NCBI GenBank assembly: GCA_964371865.1
Contig: CAYJOR010000069.1
Span: forward strand, 1 to 12,744
DNA length: 12,744 nt
Direction: 5' to 3'
Source of the DNA: CAYJAZ01 sp964371865
Lineage (GTDB): Bacteria; Desulfobacterota; Desulfovibrionia; Desulfovibrionales; Desulfovibrionaceae
This document shows, piece after piece, positions 1 to 5,519 of this stretch. The notes beneath the pieces were generated by a model. That model was not told where the DNA came from. It saw nothing but the letters and a program-made list of their open reading frames with translations, and did not search any database. The position numbers and the translations under genes are program-made. How positions within the stretch are numbered: position 1 is the first letter of the stretch; each line of letters begins with the position of its first letter.

Positions 1-616
1 ATTTTTCAAACGGAAATTTTACACCTGCCCCACTCTTTGAGGAAGAGCCAATTTTTCTGTTTTATAATATTTAAAAAGAAATTTTTATCATAAAAATCAT
101 ATACTCTTTTGAGTGTATAGACATTCAACACATTGAAAACAAAAGATAAAAAATATACTAAAAAACTATTTAAAAAAGTTTGTAAGGGTTAGTTATAACT
201 AGCTATATAAATAAAAGCTTGCTTAAAATAAATTTTTAAGTATATCTGTTTTAATAGTCGTTACGCTTTTGTAAGAAAAGGCTTCGCACCCCTAGGTTTA
301 CGTTTTTAAGTTGGGGTATGTTTGATAATTAATTCTTTTACGTTTTTTTGTTAGAAAGTTGATTTTTTATTCAGGCTATGTATGTTTAATGCGTTGCACT
401 TCGTAAAAAATCCCTTTTTGTTGAAAATTCCACAAATTTCTTAATTTAGAAACACACCATGGTTCTTTTACCTGTGAATACTGTTGAAGAATAGATTTAT
501 TAACCTAAAAATAAGGTTGTAAATTATATTGTTTGATAGATAGAACTTTACTACGGTTTTATTTTCTGTTACTAATAAAGAAAATAAAATTTAACACACT
601 AAATGATGAGGACTCT
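1..616. other. Long AT-rich non-coding region upstream of the first P-type ATPase
   Basis: I find no convincing gene in this stretch. It holds a 12-bp perfect palindrome (TAGTTATAACTA, 190-201), a small hairpin with ACTC/GAGT arms near 103-114, one copy of the intergenic repeat described separately (about 312-475), and a short inverted repeat AACCT/AGGTT (502-506 and 514-518). The leader before the ATPase start is therefore long. It probably carries the promoter and regulatory sites of the locus, but no single promoter stands out. A small CTCTT/AAGAG hairpin followed by T-rich DNA near 32-60 could be the end of an upstream transcript. This is weak. Confidence 0.6.
312..475 (+). repeat. Intergenic repeat element, copy 1
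   Basis: This segment aligns over its whole length with 4952-5120. Shared blocks in the same order are AATTAATTCTTTT (328-340 here), ATTTTTTATTCA (362-373), TGTATGTTT (near 379-387), a CGTAAAAAAT-like block (402-411), AATTTAGAAA (443-452) and GTTCTTTTACCT (462-473). Each of the two long copies begins and ends with a TTCTTTT(A/G)C motif, about 130 bases apart. Within it, TTGAAA (421-426) and AATTTA (443-448) could serve as -35 and -10 boxes with a 16-base spacer. It lies upstream of the first ATPase gene, as the second copy lies upstream of the second ATPase transcription unit, so a promoter or regulatory role is plausible. Confidence 0.6.
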
Positions 617-2941
617 ATGCTCTATTATGTTCTTAAGCACAAAATTCCGGGACGAGTACGTGTAGCTATACCTAGTGCTATGCAATCTCATTCATTTTTT
701 GCGTGCATGGAGCAAAGCCTTTTTGATTTTTCTTTTGTTCGTTTAGTACGTTCAAATCCTCAATGTAATTCTCTTACAGTGAGCTATGAAAAAATTGATA
801 ATTGTTATGAGCTTCCTCTTGAAAGAATTTTAGAATCTATAAATGCTGATGCAAAAAATCAGTATCTAAAAGAAAAAGCAGAAAGCAGTAAAAACAAAAA
901 AGGCTTGAAGAAAAAAAAGAAGTTAAAACTTGAAAGATATCTTAAAAACCAAAAAAGCAATGAATGTGACTGTGCAAATGTAAAAGATCAAAAAGACTTA
1001 GTAAAACCGGCTCTTATACGATTTGCAAGCTTATCAACTTTATTTGGTGCGGTATTTTTGAAGTCCGTAATATCTAAGGCTCCAATTTCTCAAGCTTTGT
1101 TTAGTCCGCTTGGTATTGCGAGTGTAATCTTTTCTCTTCCGTTGCTCAAAAATGGATATAGTCAACTAAGAAGGAAAAAAATTGCTCTTGATGGATTTTT
1201 AGGTGCAGGCTGTATTGCAACAGCGGCAACAGCTCAATCATTAGCAGCTTTTGAAATTTTATGGATAAATGCAGGTGCTGAGCTACTTACTGCATGGGTG
1301 ACTGAAAAATCAAGAAAATCAATTTCTTCAATTTTACAAGTAACTTCGCACCATACTTTTACACTTGTTGATGGTGTAGAGGTTGAAACCTCTGTGCATA
1401 GTCTAAAAAAAGGCGACATTGTTGTTCTTCATACAGGCGAAAAAGTTTGTGTAGATGGTGAAGTTATTGATGGTCATGCACTTTTAGATGAAGCTCCAAT
1501 TTCAGGTAGACCGGACTTAGTTCAAAAAAGTATTGGTGATACAGTGCTTGCCGGAACTTTTGTAAGTCAAGGTCTTATTTATGTTTGTGCTCAAGAAGTG
1601 GGAGATAAAACATATCTTTCGCGTGTGCTTTGCTTGGTAGAAGATGAACTTGCCAACAAAGCTCCAATTGAAGGACTTGCTGATAAACTTGCTAAAAAGT
1701 TAATTTTCTTAGGATTTGCGGCTACAGGGTTGACTTTCCTACTTACGCAAAATCTAAGCAGAGCTTTCACTGTTTTACTTGTGATGGCGTGCCCTTGTGC
1801 AACAGCATTATCCGCAAGCACTCCAGTAAGCGCGGCACTAAATGCGGCCACGAAGAAGAATATACTCATTAAAGGTGGCAGATATTTAGAAGAAGTAGGA
1901 AGTATCGACTGTGTTTGCTTTGATAAAACCGGAACTCTTACCGTATCAGAGCCGAAACTTGCCGATATAGTTTTGTTGAACCATTTAACTGTAGATAATT
2001 GTTATTTAGAAAAAGAATCGGAAAACAACCTTCTCCAGCTTGTAGTTTCAACAGAAATGCACAATCACCATCCAATAGCACATGCAATTAAGAAAGAAGC
2101 AGAAAATCGCGGTATTGTTCCAATAGCACACACTTGCTGCGAATATTTCTTAGGAATGGGTATGATGGCTACAGTAGAAGAAAGTGAAATTTTAGTAGGT
2201 AATCATAAACTTTTAGAATTACATGGAATTTTTCTTGATTCAGAAAGTGATCAATCACAAAATTCAAAATCAGCACGTGATGAAGCAGAGTATCTACGTT
2301 CACGCGGAAAAACTGTTCTATTCGTGGCTCAAAATAAGAAGCTTATAGGCTTGCTTTCGTTTGATAATCCTGTGCGAGATGAAGCAAAATCTATAATCAA
2401 GACTCTTAAACGAACCGGAGTAAAAGATATTTATCTTATTACAGGCGATGAAGAAAACACAGCAAGAACTCTCTCAGAAGAGCTAGGAATTTATGGATAT
2501 TTCCCATCTGTTATGCCTGAAGAAAAAGCGGATATAATAAAAAGACTACAAAAAGAATATAATTCAGTTCTTATGGTAGGCGATGGAATTAATGATGCTA
2601 TGGCTCTTACGCAAGCTGATATTGGTGTAGCGATGGGTGCAGGAGGTTCAGAAGTTGCAGTTGAAGCGGCTGATATTACTCTTGTTAATGACGATTTATG
2701 CGGAGTTGTATATCTGCATCAACTCAGTAAAAAAACGGTTTCAGTAGTACATCAAAATTTCTGGATAGCTACTGGATCAAACATAGTGGGTGTTGTGCTT
2801 GGCGCATTCGGAATAATTAATCCTGTATTGGCGGGTACTTTACATATAGCACATACTTTAGGGGTGCTTGCATCATCATCGAGAGTTCTAAACTATGAAG
2901 TGGATGAAGAGTTGATGATTGGTTGTGAAGAGCATCAATAA
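617..2941 (+). CDS. P1B-type heavy-metal ATPase with N-terminal HMA-like domain (FezB-like, CPC type)
   Basis: A 774-residue membrane ATPase that probably moves a transition metal, likely iron, across a cell or organelle membrane. Visible parts in order: an N-terminal HMA-like domain opening with HKIPGRVRV (residues 8-16), a very lysine-rich linker (about 85-113) followed by a CxC (117-119), membrane helices, an actuator domain, the metal-site motif CPC (392-394), the phosphorylated aspartate in DKTGT (D436), the nucleotide-domain HP pair (485-486), GDGIND (655-660) and two C-terminal helices with HIAH. The actuator TGE motif reads SGR (296-298), so the glutamate that normally drives dephosphorylation is missing. 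I chose ATG 617 (GAGGA at 608-612) over a TTG at 533: the upstream 28 residues look non-native, and the PGR motif normally lies near the N terminus. The downstream HMA-like gene follows after 30 bases. The general family is certain; the FezB-like label rests on the PGR motif and the neighbours. Confidence 0.93.
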   Translation: MLYYVLKHKIPGRVRVAIPSAMQSHSFFACMEQSLFDFSFVRLVRSNPQCNSLTVSYEKIDNCYELPLERILESINADAKNQYLKEKAESSKNKKGLKKKKKLKLERYLKNQKSNECDCANVKDQKDLVKPALIRFASLSTLFGAVFLKSVISKAPISQALFSPLGIASVIFSLPLLKNGYSQLRRKKIALDGFLGAGCIATAATAQSLAAFEILWINAGAELLTAWVTEKSRKSISSILQVTSHHTFTLVDGVEVETSVHSLKKGDIVVLHTGEKVCVDGEVIDGHALLDEAPISGRPDLVQKSIGDTVLAGTFVSQGLIYVCAQEVGDKTYLSRVLCLVEDELANKAPIEGLADKLAKKLIFLGFAATGLTFLLTQNLSRAFTVLLVMACPCATALSASTPVSAALNAATKKNILIKGGRYLEEVGSIDCVCFDKTGTLTVSEPKLADIVLLNHLTVDNCYLEKESENNLLQLVVSTEMHNHHPIAHAIKKEAENRGIVPIAHTCCEYFLGMGMMATVEESEILVGNHKLLELHGIFLDSESDQSQNSKSARDEAEYLRSRGKTVLFVAQNKKLIGLLSFDNPVRDEAKSIIKTLKRTGVKDIYLITGDEENTARTLSEELGIYGYFPSVMPEEKADIIKRLQKEYNSVLMVGDGINDAMALTQADIGVAMGAGGSEVAVEAADITLVNDDLCGVVYLHQLSKKTVSVVHQNFWIATGSNIVGVVLGAFGIINPVLAGTLHIAHTLGVLASSSRVLNYEVDEELMIGCEEHQ

Positions 2942-2971
2942 GTAAAAATAAACGAGTAAGTTGGAATAAGA

Positions 2972-3286
2972 ATGAATTTACAGGCGCTAATTGCATTAAG
3001 AAAATATCTTGAAATTGTATCACACTCTAACGGTAAAATGAAGTTGAGTTTTTCTCTAAAAGTGTTGTCCGATAATGAAGCTATGGCTTTGATAAAGGAT
3101 ATGAAGAATCAGAAAATGCCAAAAGCAATTTTGGATTCAAACCTAAGCCTTTTTTCTCGTACCGTAGAACTCAAATACGATACAGAAAGTATTGTTTCAG
3201 CAGAGTTTGATGAACTTCTTACTACAAGAAGTCGCCCAAGATTTCAAGAGTTAGTAGAAAAGTATAAGGTTGTGCTTACTGCTTAG
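2972..3286 (+). CDS. Small stand-alone HMA-like (ferredoxin-like fold) protein
   Basis: A 104-residue soluble protein with no signal peptide or membrane helix. Its pattern resembles the N-terminal domains of the two ATPases here: a basic strand (NGKMKLSFSL, about 20-29, lining up with PGRVRV), a helix, then a strand ending in VELKYD and a last helix (about 66-84). This matches the beta-alpha-beta layout of cysteine-less HMA-like domains. There is no CxxC and no cysteine at all, so classical soft-metal binding is unlikely. It follows the first ATPase by 30 bases and is probably co-transcribed, which suggests a partner or regulatory domain for the pump. The ribosome binding site is weak (GGA at 2962-2964). 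The family assignment is tentative; the gene itself is well supported by position and coding character. Confidence 0.8.
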   Translation: MNLQALIALRKYLEIVSHSNGKMKLSFSLKVLSDNEAMALIKDMKNQKMPKAILDSNLSLFSRTVELKYDTESIVSAEFDELLTTRSRPRFQELVEKYKVVLTA

Positions 3287-3292
3287 ATAGTG

Positions 3293-3322
3293 TTGACGCA
3301 AGTGCCTTTTTACTTATATCAT
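3293..3322 (+). promoter_or_regulatory. Putative sigma70-type promoter
   Basis: TTGACG (3293-3298) and TATCAT (3317-3322) are separated by 18 bases, close to consensus. It sits just after the stop of the HMA-like gene and 137 bases before the next start, so it would drive 3459-4954. The -10 box overlaps the left arm of the inverted repeat at 3307-3362, which suggests regulated initiation. Confidence 0.45.
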
Positions 3323-3362
3323 CGTCAGATTTCATACGCTTTTTCCTTGATATAAGCAAAAA
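3307..3362. promoter_or_regulatory. 15-bp inverted repeat in intergenic region (operator or attenuator)
   Basis: Arms 3307-3321 and 3348-3362 match at 14 of 15 positions; the core CTTATATCA (3313-3321) pairs perfectly with TGATATAAG (3348-3356). The 26-base loop is long for a terminator and no clear T-run follows the stem. An operator overlapping the promoter, or a leader RNA hairpin, fits better. It is not a recognisable Fur box. Confidence 0.5.
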
Positions 3363-3458
3363 TTCATCTCGCATAGATACTATTTAGGGTCTGTTTCTAA
3401 ATTACTATAGAAAATATTTATTATTACAAATAAAAGTATTATGAAGGAAGGAAGATTT

Positions 3459-4097
3459 ATGGCTAAAAAAAATAAAAATACACAAGCTCAAAATCAGTAT
3501 TATGCTTATGACCCTATGTATGGATATGTTCCTGTAGATGCTCAAGGTAATGTGATAAATAATCCTCAAACTGATACAACTTATAACGAAGCTCCACAAG
3601 GCTATCCGAATAACTTTGGTCAACCTTATGGTCAGGGCTACGGTCAAGGATATGGTCGTGGTCAAGGTTACGGGCAAGGATTTGGTTTTCATCCACACTT
3701 CAACAATCCAATGCAACAAAACCACATGATGCAAATGAGTGCAATGCAAGAGCAGATTAATCAGCTTCAAACCGCTTTAAATGGTGGAACTCAGGCTGGA
3801 AGTAAAGCTGTTAGCCAAGAAAAGATTCAAGAAATTTATTCTGTTATGAATGATATTTCTCAAGGTAAAGCAGGACCTGAACAACTTCTCCCACTCATGC
3901 AAAATACATCAGCTGACTTCTGGAAAGGCTTAGCTCTAGGCGCAGGTGCAATTTTACTTTTTAATTGCACACCTTTAAAGGAAATGCTCACAAACATTCT
4001 TGGCGCAGGGCTTGGTTCATTCATGGGCGGAAAAGAAGAAAGTGAATTTGATGATGACGGTTTTGATCCAGAACCAAGTGATTCAAAAGCTCAATAA
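3459..4097 (+). CDS. YGQG-repeat disordered protein with C-terminal membrane segment
   Basis: A 212-residue protein of no family I recognise. Residues 1-50 are polar and rich in Q, N and Y. Residues 56-77 hold a Y-G-Q-G repeat (units YGQG, YGRGQG and YGQGF). A Q/M-rich stretch follows (85-107) and may form a short coiled coil. A glycine-rich membrane segment (about 154-170, GLALGAGAILLF) and a second hydrophobic glycine-rich stretch (about 176-190) precede a strongly acidic tail (EESEFDDDGFD). The start at 3459 is preferred over ATG 3441 because a GAAGGAAGG ribosome site lies just ahead of it and the MAKK opening matches the protein at 4538. It leads a three-gene group with gaps of 12 and 14 bases. 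The aromatic/glycine repeat suggests a condensing or matrix role at the compartment membrane; this is inference. Confidence 0.88.
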   Translation: MAKKNKNTQAQNQYYAYDPMYGYVPVDAQGNVINNPQTDTTYNEAPQGYPNNFGQPYGQGYGQGYGRGQGYGQGFGFHPHFNNPMQQNHMMQMSAMQEQINQLQTALNGGTQAGSKAVSQEKIQEIYSVMNDISQGKAGPEQLLPLMQNTSADFWKGLALGAGAILLFNCTPLKEMLTNILGAGLGSFMGGKEESEFDDDGFDPEPSDSKAQ

Positions 4098-4109
4098 AGG
4101 TAGTGATAT

Positions 4110-4523
4110 ATGAAAAATAATAATCCTACTATCGCACCTATAATGACTCCGAAAACTCCAACTTTAGCCGCAACGGCTCTTGGTGGATTAATCGCAGGCG
4201 TTGTTACAGGTGCAACAGTTGCAGCTGCCAGAAGCGCACGTAAAGTGAAAAGTGGTTGTATGACAAAGCAAGAAGCCGCCGCCGAGGTAGTGAGAGAAGC
4301 AGGAAGTATGGGGCTTGCCACTACGGTTGGCGTAACTGCAACTGCCTTACTTGGTGCAACAGGGATTTTATCTGTTGCCGGTGTAGCACTTTTTACAGCA
4401 GGTTCAAAATATGCAATTGATTCTCTTTTAGATGCTCCGGCTTGCGATATAGCTGATAAACCAAAAGAAGAGATAAAAGCACTGCCTGAAGAAGTTGAAA
4501 CTAAAGAAGCTGAACTAATATAA
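4110..4523 (+). CDS. Two-helix glycine-zipper membrane protein with MamC/Mms13-like layout
   Basis: A 137-residue membrane protein. A first glycine/alanine-rich helix (about 20-40, ALGGLIAGVVTGATVAA) leads into a basic loop (RSARKVKSG, 41-49), a short helical segment with a TKQEAA motif (52-57), and a second long G/A-rich helical stretch (about 67-98) ending in GSKYAIDSL (98-106). The tail is acidic and ends VETKEAELI. From memory, the magnetosome protein MamC shows the same order: GG-rich helix, AR.LK loop, T..EA, KEA.G.GLAT, second helix, then AAKYAWD. The resemblance is good enough to flag but needs a profile search. It is preceded by AAAGG (4096-4100) and packed between two other small membrane-protein genes, so it is almost certainly in the same transcript. 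A generic glycine-zipper protein is the alternative. Confidence 0.88.
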   Translation: MKNNNPTIAPIMTPKTPTLAATALGGLIAGVVTGATVAAARSARKVKSGCMTKQEAAAEVVREAGSMGLATTVGVTATALLGATGILSVAGVALFTAGSKYAIDSLLDAPACDIADKPKEEIKALPEEVETKEAELI

Positions 4524-4537
4524 ATAAAGAGGTCATT

Positions 4538-4954
4538 ATGGCTAAGAAATATTATCAAGATAACTTTGGGCAATATACAGGAAATACTCCTTTAGATGCC
4601 TATAATTTCTACAAAAAAAATGAACAATCTGCACAGAATATTATTTCTCCTATGAATTTTCAAAGTGCTCAACAAACAAGCGCAAATATAGGGCAAAGTG
4701 TTATGCCGCCTCAAGATGTAAATCCTCAAACTACAAATAATAAAACTAGTGCAAATACAATTTTAGGAATGAATAAATCGCTCCTTACAGGATTGTTTTT
4801 AGGTGCTGGAGTTGCTTTGGTTGCAACGAACCCTAAAGTTCAAAAAGCTGTTATTGGTGGAGCTACTAAGGTTTGGACGAATATTCAGGCGAGTATCGAA
4901 GAAATGAAAGAGCAAGTTGAAGATGCTAAGGCAGAGCTTGCACAAGAAGACTAG
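4538..4954 (+). CDS. Small single-helix membrane protein, related to the 3459 product
   Basis: A 138-residue protein. Its N-terminal 75 residues are polar, disordered and rich in Q, N and S (MAKKYYQDNFGQYTG at the start). A membrane helix at about 81-97 (SLLTGLFLGAGVALVAT) is followed by an amphipathic, probably coiled-coil stretch (about 100-135) and an acidic end (KAELAQED). The helix shares the GL.LGAG pattern and a following proline with the 3459 protein, and both start MAKK, so the two look like diverged paralogues with the YGQG repeat present in only one. It resembles YtxH-like stress proteins in layout but I do not assign it. Ribosome site AAAGAGG at 4526-4532. It is the last gene of the three-gene group; a repeat element begins at its stop codon. 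Confidence 0.87.
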   Translation: MAKKYYQDNFGQYTGNTPLDAYNFYKKNEQSAQNIISPMNFQSAQQTSANIGQSVMPPQDVNPQTTNNKTSANTILGMNKSLLTGLFLGAGVALVATNPKVQKAVIGGATKVWTNIQASIEEMKEQVEDAKAELAQED

Positions 4955-5120
4955 GGTGCCTTGCTAAATTAATTCTTTTGCCTTTTGAACGTCGTCAAAA
5001 TAATTTTTTATTCAAGTTGTGTATGTTTTGATACACGCCTTTCATAAAAAATAACTTATTCCTTGTCAAAAGAGCAAAATCTCTCAATTTAGAAATATAG
5101 CATATTAGTTCTTTTGCCTT
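4952..5120 (+). repeat. Intergenic repeat element, copy 2
   Basis: This is a diverged copy of 312-475. It runs from the stop codon (TAGGGTGCC) through AATTAATTCTTTTGCC, ATTTTTTATTCAA (5003-5015), TGTATGTTTTG, TTCATAAAAAAT (5041-5052) and CAATTTAGAAAT to GTTCTTTTGCCTT (5108-5120). TTGTCA (5063-5068) and AATTTA (5086-5091), 17 bases apart, are a possible promoter about 55 bases before the next start. The first part (TAGGGTG through TTGCCTTTTGAA) recurs at 8801-8838. Confidence 0.6.
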
Positions 5121-5146
5121 ATTTATTAGAATAAAAGGAGATTCAT

Positions 5147-5488
5147 ATGAATCAAGACTATAATGAAACTGAAACACAACACGTTGAATCTTCTCAATGC
5201 GAAACAGCTAGTGGAAAGGTTTGTTGCCTTAAAAAGAAGATGAAAGTTTCTAAAGTGAAAAAAAGAAAGATAGCTAAAATCGCTCTTGTTTCTACTTTAG
5301 CTCTTACAACTGTTTCTGGTTTTGTAAAAAGCGGACATGGGAAAAAGGTTCATGTTGCATCTGGGGTAGCATTTCTTGGTTTTGCGGCTTGGCATGCAAG
5401 CCTTTATAGATCTAAAAAAAATGCTAAAGTTGTTGAATCTGAAGCTATAAGTAGTGAAATAGTAGATACTGAACTCAAAGAAATATAA
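5147..5488 (+). CDS. Two-helix membrane protein with conserved-looking histidines
   Basis: A 113-residue protein. The N terminus is polar with cysteines at 18, 26 and 27, then strongly basic (KKKMKVSKVKKRK, 29-41). Two membrane helices follow: about 42-60 and about 67-86. The short connecting turn GHGKKVH carries His64 and His69, and the second helix holds His83 (AAWHASLY). Short two-helix units with helix histidines occur in heme-binding (DUF4405-like) proteins, so heme or metal ligation is conceivable but not shown. The acidic tail ends SSEIVDTELKEI, close to the tail of the protein at 8558. Ribosome site AAGGAG at 5135-5140, six bases before ATG. It is the first gene of the unit that includes the second ATPase (31-base gap) and the FeoA-like gene. 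Confidence 0.87.
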   Translation: MNQDYNETETQHVESSQCETASGKVCCLKKKMKVSKVKKRKIAKIALVSTLALTTVSGFVKSGHGKKVHVASGVAFLGFAAWHASLYRSKKNAKVVESEAISSEIVDTELKEI

Positions 5489-5519
5489 ACTGTTATTTAA
5501 AAAATAAGTAGGAACACTT

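Noticed and set aside
324..342. Possible Fur box near GATAATTAATTC
   Set aside because: Only the first half resembles the GATAAT repeat; the rest does not fit and the same segment is explained by the repeat element.
533..616. Extension of the first ATPase to a TTG at 533
   Set aside because: The added residues are hydrophobic and unlike the family, there is no ribosome site ahead of the TTG, and an ATG with a GAGGA site sits directly before the conserved N-terminal motif.
1591..1869. 92-codon open frame on the - strand inside the first ATPase
   Set aside because: It lies wholly inside a conserved ATPase core and matches no family.
3405..3770. 121-codon open frame on the - strand opposite the YGQG protein
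   Set aside because: It has no ribosome site and an odd H/I/L-rich composition caused by the repeat on the coding strand.
4091..4573. 160-codon open frame on the - strand opposite the MamC-like gene
   Set aside because: It is antisense to three real genes with good ribosome sites, and its composition (A, V, S, T rich) is what the complement of glycine/alanine-rich coding DNA gives.
312..5120. Insertion sequence or MITE bounded by TTCTTTT(A/G)C direct repeats
   Set aside because: There are no terminal inverted repeats, no transposase, and the copies are strongly diverged and always in the same orientation near genes of one locus.
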